Below are positions 9,613 through 19,249 of a stretch of 64,000 nt of DNA, one piece after another; position 1 is the stretch's first letter; each line of letters begins with the position of its first letter. The translations under genes were made by a program, and so were the position numbers. Source of the DNA: Litchfieldia sinesaloumensis (GTDB lineage Bacteria; Bacillota; Bacilli; Bacillales; Bacillaceae_L); contig NZ_LT732529.1 of NCBI RefSeq assembly GCF_900156865.1, positions 1,009,056 to 1,073,055 of the forward strand, in the 5' to 3' direction. The notes beneath the pieces were generated by a model. The model saw only the letters and a program-made list of their open reading frames with translations, had not been told where the DNA came from and made no database searches.

Positions 9613-10512
9613 ATGTTGACAGATATGCATGTTGCAATAATTGGTGGAGATGCACGACAGTTAGAAGTGATTCGTAAGCTTATTGAATTGGATGCAAGAC
9701 TTTCTTTAATTGGTTTTGATCAATTAGATCATGGATTTACAGGGGCATCAAAAGTACGATTAGATGAGATTGATTTTTCAGATATAGACGCAATTATTTT
9801 ACCCGTTGCCGGAACTAACAGTGAAGGAGAAGTTGAGACAATTTTCTCAAATGAAACAGTTGTTTTATCTGAAGAAATTTTATCAGAAACACCTGAACAC
9901 TGTGTGGTTTATTCGGGAATAAGTAATGCGTATTTGGATGGAATCATTAGTGCTACAAATCGAAAGTTAGTTCGATTATTTGAAAGAGATGATGTTGCAA
10001 TTTTCAATTCCATTCCGACGGTTGAAGGTACCATTATGATGGTGATCCAACACACAGATATAACGATTCATAATTCAAATGTGGTAGTTCTAGGACTTGG
10101 AAGAGTTGGAATGAGTGTTGCAAGAAGTTTTGCAGCATTAGGAGCACATGTAAAGGTTGGTGCTCGAAAAACGGAGCATATCGCAAGAATTACGGAAATG
10201 GGATTGACACCATTTCATTTATCGAACATTGCTGAAGAGGTTAAGGATGTTGATGTTTGTATCAATACAATCCCACATTTAATTGTAACGGCGAGTGTTA
10301 TTTCGAAGATGCCTGCTCACACTTTGATTGTTGATCTAGCCTCTAAACCAGGAGGGACGGATTTTAGATATGCAGAAAAACGAGGAATTAAAGCACTATT
10401 AGCACCAGGATTACCTGGTATTGTCGCACCAAAGACTGCTGGGCAAATTGTTGCGAATGTATTGTCTCAATTACTTCTTGAGTTATTGCAACAAAGAAAG
10501 GAGAACGAATAA
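9613..10512 (+). CDS. spoVFA: Dipicolinate synthase subunit A
   Basis: Subunit A (DpaA) of the enzyme that oxidises dihydrodipicolinate to dipicolinic acid in the mother cell; the product loads the spore core with calcium. The 299-residue protein has an N-terminal domain beginning HVAIIGGDARQLEVI and the segment FERDDVAIFNSIPTVEGTIM. An NAD(P)-binding Rossmann motif VLGLGRVGMSVA lies near residue 155. I chose ATG 9613 because GAAGGTGAT is at proper spacing and relatives begin with Met-Leu-Thr; GTG at 9601 is an alternative. It abuts spoVFB without a gap. Confidence 0.95.
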   Translation: MLTDMHVAIIGGDARQLEVIRKLIELDARLSLIGFDQLDHGFTGASKVRLDEIDFSDIDAIILPVAGTNSEGEVETIFSNETVVLSEEILSETPEHCVVYSGISNAYLDGIISATNRKLVRLFERDDVAIFNSIPTVEGTIMMVIQHTDITIHNSNVVVLGLGRVGMSVARSFAALGAHVKVGARKTEHIARITEMGLTPFHLSNIAEEVKDVDVCINTIPHLIVTASVISKMPAHTLIVDLASKPGGTDFRYAEKRGIKALLAPGLPGIVAPKTAGQIVANVLSQLLLELLQQRKENE

Positions 10513-11118
10513 ATGACTTCATTAAAAGGAAAAAGAATTGGTTTTGGTGTTACAGGATCCCATTGTACGTACGATGCAGTATTTCCAGAGATTGTGAAAC
10601 TAGTAAATGAGGGTGCTGAAGTAATACCAGTCGTCTCATGGACGGTTCAATCAACAAATACCCATTTCGGAGAAGGAGCAGAATGGATTGAACGGATAGA
10701 AAAAGCCACTGGTAATAAAGTGATTGATTCAATTGTAAAAGCAGAGCCATTGGGGCCAAGAATGCCTCTAGATTGTATGGTTATTGCACCACTTACTGGG
10801 AATTCAATGAGTAAATTCGCGAACGCTTTAACAGATTCTCCAGTTTTGATGGCAGCTAAAGCAACATTGAGAAATCAAAATCCAGTTGTCTTGGGAATCT
10901 CAACAAATGATGCACTAGGACTAAATGGTATAAACTTAATGAGACTTATGGCTACAAAGAATATCTATTTTATCCCATATGGCCAGGATGCACCAACAAA
11001 GAAGCCAAATTCAATGGTAGCTCGTATGACAATGCTAAGAGATACTGTTGTCGCGGCGATTGATGGAAAACAAATACAGCCGGTAGTTATTGAAAAATTC
11101 CGAGATGATGAGAAATAG
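10513..11118 (+). CDS. spoVFB: Dipicolinate synthase subunit B
   Basis: DpaB is a 201-residue flavoprotein of the Dfp/UbiX-like fold that partners DpaA in dipicolinic acid synthesis. Visible family features are GKRIGFGVTGSHCTYD at the N terminus and MVIAPLTGNSMSKFANALTDSPV mid-protein (flavin-binding region). The ATG follows AAAGGAGAACGAATA and starts one base after the DpaA stop, so the subunits are co-translated. A terminator separates the pair from asd. Confidence 0.95.
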   Translation: MTSLKGKRIGFGVTGSHCTYDAVFPEIVKLVNEGAEVIPVVSWTVQSTNTHFGEGAEWIERIEKATGNKVIDSIVKAEPLGPRMPLDCMVIAPLTGNSMSKFANALTDSPVLMAAKATLRNQNPVVLGISTNDALGLNGINLMRLMATKNIYFIPYGQDAPTKKPNSMVARMTMLRDTVVAAIDGKQIQPVVIEKFRDDEK

Positions 11119-11132
11119 TCATAATTTCAACA

Positions 11133-11168
11133 AAAAGGAGAAAGAATGAAAAATTCTTCTCTCCTTTT
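11133..11168 (+). terminator. Terminator-like hairpin between spoVFB and asd
   Basis: AAAAGGAGA/AAGAA pairs with TTCTT/CTCTCCTTTT around a short A-rich loop. The 3' side is T-rich but interrupted. It would uncouple sporulation-specific dpaAB from vegetative asd. Confidence 0.75.
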
Positions 11169-11243
11169 ACTTGTATGTGGTAGAATATATATCATTAAAC
11201 GTAAATTAGACAATCTAGTGGGACTAGGAAGGGGATATTCAAA

Positions 11244-12296
11244 ATGACAGTTGAAAGAGAAATACATGTTGCAGTAGTGGGTGCTACCGGAGCGGTTGGA
11301 ATGCAAATGATCAAAACACTCGAAGAAACAGATTTTCCATTAACTAAGTTAACTTTATTATCATCAGAACGTTCTGCTGGTAAAAAAATTATGTATAAAG
11401 GTCAGGAGATAACAGTTGAGGTTGCAACACCAGAAAAATTTGAGGGTGTTGATATAGCATTATTTAGTGCTGGTGGAGGAGTTTCAAAGGAGTTAGCTCC
11501 AGAAGCAGTAAAAAGAGGTGCGATTGTAGTAGATAATACAAGTGCATTTAGGATGGATGAAAATGTACCACTTGTTGTACCAGAGGTAAACGAAAAAGAC
11601 CTTCTCAATCACAATGGTATAATTGCAAATCCAAACTGTTCAACAATCCAAATGGTTGTTGCTTTAGAGCCTATTCGTCAGACATATGGATTGAGTAAGG
11701 TCATCGTTTCAACATATCAAGCAGTTTCCGGATCAGGTGTTGCAGCGATAGAAGAAATGAATGAACAAACAAAAGATATCATTGAGGGAAATGAGATTTC
11801 GGCAAAGGTTTTACCTGTTAAAGGTGATAAGAAGCATTACCAAATTGCTTTTAACGCAATTCCACAAATTGACAAATTTGAGGATAATGGGTTTACTTTT
11901 GAAGAAATGAAGATGATAAATGAAACTAAGAAGATTATGCATTTACCAGATCTTCATGTGGCTGCTACATGTGTTCGTCTTCCGGTTGAAACAGGTCATT
12001 CAGAATCAGTATATTTTGAAATCTCACAACCTGGTGTTTCTTCACAGGATGTAAAAGAATTATTAGCATCTTCACCGGGAGTTGTTTTAGAAGACAATCC
12101 GGCAGAGCAAGTGTATCCAATGCCTATCCATGCTGTTGGTAAAAAGGATGTATTTGTAGGTAGAATTAGAAAAGATCTCGACCAGGATAATGGGTTCCAC
12201 ATGTGGGTAGTATCTGATAACCTATTAAAAGGCGCAGCATGGAACTCCGTACAGATAGCTGGAAGTTTATTAAAACTAGGTTTAGTTGCAAAATAA
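11244..12296 (+). CDS. asd: Aspartate-semialdehyde dehydrogenase
   Basis: The enzyme reduces L-aspartyl-4-phosphate to aspartate semialdehyde with NADPH, the branch point to lysine, diaminopimelate, threonine and methionine. The 350-residue protein has the nucleotide-binding N terminus [14 protein letters not shown] and the catalytic cysteine in NPNCSTIQ (Cys132). The motif [14 protein letters not shown] is also typical. The gene precedes dapG and dapA, giving the three first steps toward dihydrodipicolinate in a row, directly behind the dipicolinate synthase genes. Confidence 0.97.
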   Translation: MTVEREIHVAVVGATGAVGMQMIKTLEETDFPLTKLTLLSSERSAGKKIMYKGQEITVEVATPEKFEGVDIALFSAGGGVSKELAPEAVKRGAIVVDNTSAFRMDENVPLVVPEVNEKDLLNHNGIIANPNCSTIQMVVALEPIRQTYGLSKVIVSTYQAVSGSGVAAIEEMNEQTKDIIEGNEISAKVLPVKGDKKHYQIAFNAIPQIDKFEDNGFTFEEMKMINETKKIMHLPDLHVAATCVRLPVETGHSESVYFEISQPGVSSQDVKELLASSPGVVLEDNPAEQVYPMPIHAVGKKDVFVGRIRKDLDQDNGFHMWVVSDNLLKGAAWNSVQIAGSLLKLGLVAK

Positions 12297-12324
12297 TCGT
12301 TTCAACCAGACAAGAGGTGGTAAC

Positions 12325-13560
12325 ATGAATATTGTTGTACAAAAATTTGGAGGAACATCAGTACGGGATGAAGCATCACGAGAAAGAGCTAAAAAACATA
12401 TTGAGAATGCCATCTCGGATGGATATAAGGTCGTCGTCGTTGTTTCAGCTATGGGACGTTCAGGTGATCCATATTCTACCGATACGCTACTTGGTTTAGT
12501 TGGTGAGCAAAATCCAGGAATAAGTAATAGAGAAATGGATATGTTAGTGTCCTGCGGAGAGATTATTTCCAGTGTTGTTTTTACCAGCATGTTAAACAAA
12601 TCAGGGATAACAGCCACTGCACTTAATGGTGGGCAGGCAGGTTTCCGTACAAATAATGATCATACAAACGCTAGAATTACTGAAATGAAGTGTGACCGTT
12701 TGCTTCAAACACTTCAAACCCATGACGTGGTCGTAGTTACTGGCTTTCAAGGAATCTCTAAAATAGGTGATGTTACTACCCTAGGTAGAGGTGGAAGTGA
12801 CACATCTGCAGCAGCTCTAGGAGTCGCTCTACAAGCAGACTGGATTGATATTTTTACTGACGTAGAAGGTGTTATGACAGCAGACCCTCGCATCGTTGGA
12901 GATGCAAAACCATTATCTGTTGTCACATATAACGAAATTGTAAATATGGCGTACCAAGGGGCGAAAGTAATTCACCCCCGAGCTGTTGAAATTGCAATGG
13001 AAGCAAAGATACCAATTCGTGTTCGTTCAACTTATTCCGACGGGCTTGGTACACTTGTGACATCTATAGATAAACATAAAGGTTTCGAGGTTAAGGAAAG
13101 ATTAATTACCGGTATTGCACATGTAACCAATGTAACTCAATTAAAGGTCAGAGCTAAAGAAGGCCAATATAATCTTCAAACAGAAGTTTTTAAGGCAATG
13201 GCAAAGGAACAAATCAGTGTCGACTTTTTTAATATAACTCCTAATGGAGTCGTGTATACTGTTGCGGGCGAGATGACTGAACGTGCAGTTTCTAAACTGA
13301 AAGAAATGGGCTATGAACCAATCGTAACTGAAAAATGCGCAAAAGTAGCAACAGTTGGTGCGGGAATGACGGGAGTTCCTGGAGTCACTGCAAAAATTGT
13401 AACTGCACTATCTGAAAAAGGGATTCAGATTTTACAGTCGGCAGACAGTCTCTCAACGATTTGGGTACTTGTTAAGGAATCCGAAATGAAGGAAGCAATA
13501 AATGCGCTCCACAAAGCGTTCCAATTGTCTAGTGGACCTATTGGATCAGAAGTAGACTGA
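12325..13560 (+). CDS. dapG: Aspartate kinase I (diaminopimelate-sensitive type)
   Basis: Aspartokinase phosphorylates L-aspartate. The 411-residue protein opens with the kinase signature VQKFGGTSV and contains LGRGGSDTSAAAL. Two C-terminal ACT domains (about residues 265-400) serve allosteric control. ATG 12325 is preferred over an upstream in-frame ATG at 12286 because AGAGGTGG is at proper spacing and the kinase motif then lies at the start. Placement after asd and before dapA matches B. subtilis dapG, whose product is inhibited by meso-diaminopimelate. No lysine riboswitch is visible upstream, consistent with dapG rather than lysC. Confidence 0.95.
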   Translation: MNIVVQKFGGTSVRDEASRERAKKHIENAISDGYKVVVVVSAMGRSGDPYSTDTLLGLVGEQNPGISNREMDMLVSCGEIISSVVFTSMLNKSGITATALNGGQAGFRTNNDHTNARITEMKCDRLLQTLQTHDVVVVTGFQGISKIGDVTTLGRGGSDTSAAALGVALQADWIDIFTDVEGVMTADPRIVGDAKPLSVVTYNEIVNMAYQGAKVIHPRAVEIAMEAKIPIRVRSTYSDGLGTLVTSIDKHKGFEVKERLITGIAHVTNVTQLKVRAKEGQYNLQTEVFKAMAKEQISVDFFNITPNGVVYTVAGEMTERAVSKLKEMGYEPIVTEKCAKVATVGAGMTGVPGVTAKIVTALSEKGIQILQSADSLSTIWVLVKESEMKEAINALHKAFQLSSGPIGSEVD

Positions 13561-13779
13561 TAATCTGTCCCTCGAACTGCTACAATAGAAAATGATAATA
13601 AGGTTATCGATAAATAATGAGACGAACACTAGTAAAGTAGATTTTAACAAAAAAAACGTACGACAAGATACTACAATTATGAATTCTATTCGTGTCGTTT
13701 CATTCTATGAAAATTTTTAAAGCAAGCCCAGGTAAACGATCATTAAATGCCTGGCGTATTTGATGGGAGTTGTAAGTAC

Positions 13780-14649
13780 ATGATTGATTTTGGAAGAATT
13801 TCTACAGCTATGGTGACACCCTTTGATAATAAAGGAAACATTGATTTCGGTAAAACTACACAGTTAATCAACTATTTAGTAAACAATGGTACAGAATCAT
13901 TGGTTGTAGCAGGGACAACTGGTGAATCGCCAACATTATCATCTGAGGAAAAAATTGCTCTTTTCCGTCATGTAGTAAAAGTCGTTGACGGCCGAGTTCC
14001 AGTTATTGCTGGGACAGGAAGCAATAATACGTACGCATCTATTGAACTTACAAGAAAGGCTCAAGAAGCTGGTGTGGATGCAATTATGTTAGTCGTACCG
14101 TATTATAACAAGCCAAGTCAAGAAGGACTCTACCAGCATTTCAAAACCATAGCAGAAAATACAGAACTACCTGTTATGCTATATAATATACCGGGTAGAT
14201 CAGTAATAAACATGTCAGTAGAAACAATTATTAAATTATCTAAGATTCCAAATATCGTTGCGGTTAAAGAAGCGAGTGGGAGCTTAGAATCAATGACTGA
14301 AATTATTGCAAATACCGACGATGCCTTTGAATTATACAGCGGTGACGATGGAATTACATTACCTGCCCTTTCTATTGGCGCTAAAGGTGTGGTTTCAGTT
14401 GCGGCTCATGTTATTGGTAACGAAATGCAACAAATGATAAAGGCATATTTAGCTGGAAACATATCAGAGGCAGCAACTTTTCATCAGCAACTATTACCAA
14501 TCATGAAGGGACTATTTACAGCCCCGAATCCTGTTCCAGTAAAAACAGCTCTTCAACTGAAAGGATTAGATGTAGGTTCTGTCCGTTTACCACTCGTGCC
14601 ATTAAACGAGCAAGAACGACTTCAACTATCAAACCTAATATCAAGATAA
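13780..14649 (+). CDS. dapA: 4-hydroxy-tetrahydrodipicolinate synthase
   Basis: DapA condenses pyruvate with aspartate semialdehyde. The 289-residue TIM-barrel protein shows AGTTGESPTLS, the catalytic Tyr135 in LYNIPGRS and the Schiff-base lysine Lys163 in VAVKEASG. ATG 13780 gives MIDFGRISTAMVTPF, close to relatives, with GGGAG upstream; the in-frame ATG at 13747 adds eleven residues of no family resemblance. The 219-base gap from dapG contains no recognisable gene. Confidence 0.96.
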   Translation: MIDFGRISTAMVTPFDNKGNIDFGKTTQLINYLVNNGTESLVVAGTTGESPTLSSEEKIALFRHVVKVVDGRVPVIAGTGSNNTYASIELTRKAQEAGVDAIMLVVPYYNKPSQEGLYQHFKTIAENTELPVMLYNIPGRSVINMSVETIIKLSKIPNIVAVKEASGSLESMTEIIANTDDAFELYSGDDGITLPALSIGAKGVVSVAAHVIGNEMQQMIKAYLAGNISEAATFHQQLLPIMKGLFTAPNPVPVKTALQLKGLDVGSVRLPLVPLNEQERLQLSNLISR

Positions 14650-14666
14650 AAATTATAAATATATTC

Positions 14667-14695
14667 AAAACCAATCATAGCGATTGGTTTTTTTA
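14667..14695 (+). terminator. Intrinsic terminator after dapA
   Basis: AAACCAATC and GATTGGTTT arms around ATAGC, followed by a T-run. Confidence 0.92.
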
Positions 14696-14795
14696 TGTTT
14701 TTGCAGACTGATGTATTGTGATTTATTACTTTACGCGGAATGAAATAAAGCTATGTGTTTATACTAATTGGTAAATGGGTTGAAAGGAGATTACG

Positions 14796-15551
14796 ATGAA
14801 TAATAACCAATACATAAATGAAAATCAACCACAAGGGGATCAAGATAAAAACGAAACAAAGGGCTCTTCTTTAGTCGAAAAAATCCAATCGTTAGGACAA
14901 ACAAATGTTCCTCAATTGTCAAATGACAGTAAAATTCATTGTCTTACGATTGTCGGTCAAATTGAGGGGCATATTCAATTACCTCCACAAAATAAAACGA
15001 CGAAATATGAACATGTAATACCACAGATTGTAGCAATTGAACAAAATCCAAAGATTGAGGGTTTATTAGTCATATTAAATACAGTTGGAGGAGATGTAGA
15101 GGCAGGACTTGCAATTTCTGAAATGCTAGCTTCACTCTCAAAACCAACTGTTTCAATTGTTTTAGGAGGGGGACATTCAATCGGAGTTCCGATTGCTGTA
15201 GCTTGCGACTATTCTTTTATTGCTGAAACAGCAACTATGACAATACACCCAGTTAGGCTGACTGGTCTTGTAATTGGGGTTCCACAGACATTTGAATATC
15301 TAGATAAAATGCAAGACCGTGTTGTTAACTTTGTGATAGGGCATTCTGATATTACGGAAGAAAAATTTAAAGAATTAATGTTTTCAAAGGGTAATTTAAC
15401 AAGGGACATCGGTACAAATGTTATTGGCTCTGATGCAGTTGATTATGGTTTAATAAATGAAATTGGAGGAATTGGACAGGCCATTAAAAAACTAAATGAG
15501 CTAATTGAGGAGAAAAATCTATCCGAAGAAAGTGGGCAGATGATCCAATGA
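14796..15551 (+). CDS. tepA: TepA, ClpP-class peptidase-like translocation-enhancing protein
   Basis: This 251-residue member of the ClpP/crotonase superfamily corresponds to B. subtilis TepA (YmfB), linked there to protein export and spore processes. After a polar N-terminal extension (residues 1-45) comes the ClpP-like core. [14 protein letters not shown], the nucleophile-elbow equivalent [13 protein letters not shown] and [14 protein letters not shown] (His region) are all present. The Ser is in GGGHSIG rather than the GxSAS form of true ClpP. Its stop overlaps the ylzJ start by ATGA, indicating coupling. Confidence 0.92.
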   Translation: MNNNQYINENQPQGDQDKNETKGSSLVEKIQSLGQTNVPQLSNDSKIHCLTIVGQIEGHIQLPPQNKTTKYEHVIPQIVAIEQNPKIEGLLVILNTVGGDVEAGLAISEMLASLSKPTVSIVLGGGHSIGVPIAVACDYSFIAETATMTIHPVRLTGLVIGVPQTFEYLDKMQDRVVNFVIGHSDITEEKFKELMFSKGNLTRDIGTNVIGSDAVDYGLINEIGGIGQAIKKLNELIEEKNLSEESGQMIQ

Positions 15552-15757
15552 TTTTATATACTATGATGCCGCAGGAACTGATATATCCACAAACCGAAAC
15601 AGAGTCAAGCAATTTAAAATATGTGGATATAGAAGGAGTTTCATTAGCAGTTAGCCAAGGCACGAATGGTGAATACACAATCGAGAGAGTTATGAGCACA
15701 AATCCACAGCACTTTTTAGAAGGCAGATACGCACCAGGGCAGAAAATAAGGTTTTGA
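15548..15757 (+). CDS. ylzJ: YlzJ-like small protein
   Basis: This 69-residue protein matches the position and length of B. subtilis ylzJ. Its start overlaps the tepA stop (ATGA), so it is translated as a unit with TepA. Features seen are an N terminus [13 protein letters not shown] and a C terminus ending [11 protein letters not shown], with no membrane segment. Function is unknown; constant association with TepA suggests a shared role, by inference. Confidence 0.85.
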   Translation: MILYTMMPQELIYPQTETESSNLKYVDIEGVSLAVSQGTNGEYTIERVMSTNPQHFLEGRYAPGQKIRF

Positions 15758-15775
15758 TTGATACTCTATCACTAA

Positions 15776-15805
15776 TTGTCCCAAATTGGTATAATGTGCT
15801 ATAAT
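15776..15805 (+). promoter_or_regulatory. Candidate sigma-A promoter for spoIIIE
   Basis: TTGTCC (15776-15781) and TATAAT (15800-15805) are 18 bases apart. Transcription would begin near 15812, upstream of the hairpin at 15828 and of the spoIIIE start. Confidence 0.5.
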
Positions 15806-15827
15806 TTAACTGAATTTCATTAAGTAT

Positions 15828-15852
15828 GCAGCCAAAATTTGGCTGCTTTCTT
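15828..15852 (+). terminator. Hairpin with T-rich tail before spoIIIE
   Basis: GCAGCCAAA and TTTGGCTGC form a nine-pair stem with a single-base loop centre, followed by TTTCTTCTT. It may be the tepA-ylzJ terminator, but it lies downstream of the candidate spoIIIE promoter and could also attenuate spoIIIE. Confidence 0.7.
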
Positions 15853-15879
15853 CTTATTTATTGGTAGAGTAGGTGTAGT

Positions 15880-18210
15880 ATGGCAAAACGAAAACGAAGG
15901 CAATCGAAGAAAAAAGATGAGTGGAAAAAAACTCTTAAATTTGAATTGTTAGGATTATTATTACTAGCTCTAGCTTGTATTGGATTAGCTAGACTTGGTA
16001 CCGTTGGAACTGGACTTGTCTATTTATTTCGATTCTTCCTTGGGAATTGGGACATTCTCGGGTTGATTGGATTATTACTAGTATCGGTTTATATCATTTG
16101 GAACCGTACCTGGCCAACATTAGTTACAAGGCAGTTAATCGGGGTCTACTTAATTATAAGCGCCATTTTATTGTTAAGTCATATTCCGTTATTTAACTTA
16201 CAAACGAATGAAGGCAAATTTACGGATCCCAGTGTAATTAAAAATACGTGGAGTATGTTTTGGGCTGTTGTCAATGGTAATACGAGTACAACAGATTTAG
16301 GCGGGGGGATGATTGGATCGCTTTTGTTTGCCGCGTCGTATTTCTTATTTGACGAAGCTGGTACAAAAATTATTTCTGTATTCCTAATCATTATTGGTGG
16401 TGTACTTGTAACGGGTAAGTCACTCCACGATACCTTAGCAAAAATCCTAAGTCCAATTGCTTCCTTCTTTAAGAACCAATGGGTTGCTTTTATTGAAGAT
16501 ATCAGGAATTGGTTTCAACAAAGGCAAAATAAACCTAAAAAAGAAAAACAAAAGAAGAGAAAGGAAAATAAACAATCCGATGATCAAGCAAAACCCAATT
16601 ATGTGATGGAAGAAGCAACGGCTGAAATACCGATTGAACCTATCATTTCAAATTTCGCAGATAAAGCTTATACAAAAGACCAGGAAGCACAGGATAGAAA
16701 AGGCGAGAAAGTGCAACAGGATAGTAATGTAGAAGACCATGATGAAAAAATAGCGATTACCTTTACCGAGGGTGTACTTGAAAATGTAGATTATGAACTA
16801 CCTCCTATCGATCTTCTTCATCCACCAAAGCAAACAAACCAAAGTGCAGAGCATGAAAATATTTATGAAAATGCTAGAAAGCTAGAGAAAACTTTTCATA
16901 GCTTTGGTGTAAAAGCAAAGGTTACAAAAGTCCATCTCGGACCAGCTGTAACTAAATATGAAGTGTACCCGGATGTTGGTGTAAAGGTAAGTAAAATTGT
17001 GAATCTAAGTGATGATTTAGCCTTAGCTTTAGCTGCAAAAGATATTCGTATCGAAGCACCTATTCCTGGAAAATCAGCAGTTGGAATCGAGGTTCCAAAT
17101 TCCGAAATTGCAATGGTATCTTTACGTGAGGTGCTCGAGGATATTGAGCCTCAGCGTGATTCCAAATTGCTAATCGGTCTTGGTCGCGATATATCAGGTG
17201 AAGCAAAATTTGCAGAACTAAACAAAATGCCTCACTTATTGGTAGCTGGAGCTACGGGTAGTGGGAAAAGTGTGTGTATCAATGGCATTATTACAAGTGT
17301 TTTAATGCGGGCAAAACCACATGAAGTAAAAATGATGATGATTGACCCAAAGATGGTTGAACTTAATGTCTATAATGGTATCCCGCATTTGTTGGCGCCA
17401 GTAGTGACAGATCCAAAAAAGGCATCCCAAGCACTGAAAAAAGTTGTGAATGAGATGGAACGAAGATATGAACTATTTTCTCATACACATACGAGAAACA
17501 TTGAGGGGTACAACGAGTACATTCGCCGCCATAACAATGAGGAAGAAGCAAAGCAACCAACTCTCCCTTATATCATTGTAATTGTAGACGAACTAGCAGA
17601 CTTAATGATGGTCGCTTCTTCGGATGTTGAAGATTCTATTACGCGTTTAGCACAGATGGCACGTGCTGCAGGAATTCACTTAATAATAGCAACACAACGA
17701 CCATCCGTAGATGTGATCACTGGGGTTATTAAGGCGAATATCCCTTCCCGTATAGCCTTTAGTGTATCTTCTCAAACTGACTCTAGAACTATTTTAGATA
17801 TGGGTGGAGCAGAAAAGCTGTTAGGTCGTGGCGATATGCTATTTTTACCTGTTGGTGCATCAAAGCCAGTACGTGTTCAGGGAGCCTTTTTATCAGATGA
17901 TGAAGTTGAAGAAATTGTTAACTTTGTCATTGCACAACAAAAAGCTCAGTATCAAGAGGAAATGATTCCAAACGATACTGTTGAACCAATTGAAGAAGTA
18001 GAAGATGAGTTATATGATGAAGCAGTTCAGCTCGTTATTGAAATGCAAACGGCATCTGTTTCTATGCTGCAACGTAGATTTAGAGTTGGATACACTAGAG
18101 CAGCGAGATTGATTGACGCAATGGAAGCTAGAGGTGTAGTAGGTCCGTATGAGGGAAGTAAGCCTAGAACTGTTCTTGTTTCTGCAAAAAGTGAAGACGT
18201 TGGAAGTTAA
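15880..18210 (+). CDS. spoIIIE: DNA translocase SpoIIIE/FtsK
   Basis: SpoIIIE pumps the chromosome through the sporulation septum and clears trapped DNA at division. The 776-residue protein has a basic N terminus and four membrane segments within residues about 25-190. A charged linker (lysine-rich near 205-235, then acidic) follows, and then the RecA-like motor with Walker A GATGSGKS at 457-464 and Walker [13 protein letters not shown]. The C-terminal gamma winged-helix DNA-reading domain is near residues 705-765 ([19 protein letters not shown]). Length and layout are standard. It sits after tepA-ylzJ as in B. subtilis. Confidence 0.97.
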   Translation: MAKRKRRQSKKKDEWKKTLKFELLGLLLLALACIGLARLGTVGTGLVYLFRFFLGNWDILGLIGLLLVSVYIIWNRTWPTLVTRQLIGVYLIISAILLLSHIPLFNLQTNEGKFTDPSVIKNTWSMFWAVVNGNTSTTDLGGGMIGSLLFAASYFLFDEAGTKIISVFLIIIGGVLVTGKSLHDTLAKILSPIASFFKNQWVAFIEDIRNWFQQRQNKPKKEKQKKRKENKQSDDQAKPNYVMEEATAEIPIEPIISNFADKAYTKDQEAQDRKGEKVQQDSNVEDHDEKIAITFTEGVLENVDYELPPIDLLHPPKQTNQSAEHENIYENARKLEKTFHSFGVKAKVTKVHLGPAVTKYEVYPDVGVKVSKIVNLSDDLALALAAKDIRIEAPIPGKSAVGIEVPNSEIAMVSLREVLEDIEPQRDSKLLIGLGRDISGEAKFAELNKMPHLLVAGATGSGKSVCINGIITSVLMRAKPHEVKMMMIDPKMVELNVYNGIPHLLAPVVTDPKKASQALKKVVNEMERRYELFSHTHTRNIEGYNEYIRRHNNEEEAKQPTLPYIIVIVDELADLMMVASSDVEDSITRLAQMARAAGIHLIIATQRPSVDVITGVIKANIPSRIAFSVSSQTDSRTILDMGGAEKLLGRGDMLFLPVGASKPVRVQGAFLSDDEVEEIVNFVIAQQKAQYQEEMIPNDTVEPIEEVEDELYDEAVQLVIEMQTASVSMLQRRFRVGYTRAARLIDAMEARGVVGPYEGSKPRTVLVSAKSEDVGS

Positions 18211-18275
18211 TGGAAAATATATTTTACTTTGAAGTAAAACATAAAGAGAAAACAGAAATATTACATCTTTTTGAA

Positions 18276-18304
18276 AGAAGAAGAGCATTTGCTCTTCTTT
18301 TTTT
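18276..18304 (+). terminator. Intrinsic terminator after spoIIIE
   Basis: AGAAGAAGAGC and GCTCTTCTTT arms with an ATTT loop and a seven-base T-run. Confidence 0.92.
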
Positions 18305-18378
18305 CGACAAATTGCGCAATTTATATTTCTTTCTTTACAAAAAAATGATATATTTATGTCGGATTGATATCGGTCTAA

Positions 18379-18394
18379 CATCAGAGGTCTGATG
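18379..18394 (+). promoter_or_regulatory. Palindromic operator candidate upstream of the GntR gene
   Basis: CATCAGA and TCTGATG are perfect inverted repeats separated by GG, 26 bases before the nupR start. A partial second half-site (GGTCTAACA) precedes it. GntR/HutC repressors commonly bind such palindromes, so autoregulation by NupR is a reasonable inference. Confidence 0.5.
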
Positions 18395-18419
18395 ACTATA
18401 CATAAATGGGGGGAAGAAG

Positions 18420-19145
18420 ATGAGTATCAAGTTAGATAATCGACCATTGTACTTGCAAGTTATTGATCAAATCAGACTTGATATTGAAAATGGTGTTTAC
18501 AAAGAGAAGGAAAAACTACCATCCGAATTTCTCCTAGCAAAACAATTAGGTGTGAGTAGAGCAACTCTAAGAGAGGCATTGCGCATCCTAGAAGAAGAGA
18601 GCGTCATTATTCGAAGACATGGTGTTGGAACCTTTATTAATGCGAAACCTCTTTTTAACTCAGGGATTGAGCAAATAAGCAGTATAACAGATATGATTAT
18701 CAATGCTGGGATGTCACCAGGTACTATCTTCTTATCGAAAACAATAAAAGGACCTACAGATGGTGATATAAAAGGTTTTAATTGCTTGGAAAATGAAGAA
18801 ATAACCGTAATTGAAAGAGTTCGTACTGCGAATGGTGAGCCAGTGGTTTATTGTATTGATAAAATATTAAGTGAAAATTTACCATCTAGCTATTCTCATG
18901 AAGAATCAATATTTGATCTATTAGAGAAAAAAGCAGGAAGAAAAATCACATATGCGGTTACACATATTGAGCCGATTGGGTATCACGATACAATTTCCCC
19001 TATATTGAATTGTGATCCAGAAACAGCTCTACTATTGTTAAAACAAATGCACTATGATGAAAATGATGAACCTATCTTATTTTCACTCAACTATTTTAGA
19101 GCTGACAAGTTTTCATTCCATGTCGTTCGAAAACGCACGGTATAG
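18420..19145 (+). CDS. nupR: GntR/HutC family regulator, likely repressor of the adjacent nucleoside transporter
   Basis: The 241-residue protein has an N-terminal winged-helix domain (residues about 5-72: [21 protein letters not shown], then [17 protein letters not shown]). A C-terminal UTRA effector domain of the HutC subgroup follows (about 95-235). It corresponds to B. subtilis YmfC, at the same place after spoIIIE, which as I recall is NupR, the repressor of the nupNOPQ guanosine transporter genes. Here the transporter genes follow directly. ATG 18420 has GGGGGAAG upstream. Confidence 0.88.
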   Translation: MSIKLDNRPLYLQVIDQIRLDIENGVYKEKEKLPSEFLLAKQLGVSRATLREALRILEEESVIIRRHGVGTFINAKPLFNSGIEQISSITDMIINAGMSPGTIFLSKTIKGPTDGDIKGFNCLENEEITVIERVRTANGEPVVYCIDKILSENLPSSYSHEESIFDLLEKKAGRKITYAVTHIEPIGYHDTISPILNCDPETALLLLKQMHYDENDEPILFSLNYFRADKFSFHVVRKRTV

Positions 19146-19249
19146 AACTGTAGTAGATTCTGACTTTAAGGGGGTGAATAAATAATCAGGTATTAACAAA
19201 TATTTATTTTATAGAATTGTTACATTACATTTTTTTAGGGGGTAAACTC

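Noticed and set aside
13561-13779. Possible lysine riboswitch or small gene before dapA
   Set aside because: The gap shows weak CCAGG/CCTGG pairing only, no lysine-riboswitch core and no ORF with a ribosome site.
18210-18392. 60-codon plus-strand ORF starting at the spoIIIE stop
   Set aside because: It runs through the spoIIIE terminator and the nupR promoter/operator region, has no ribosome site and no protein-like pattern.
19146-19249. CodY box before nupN
   Set aside because: The best candidate, AATAATCAGGTATTA, has six mismatches to the consensus, too many to support.
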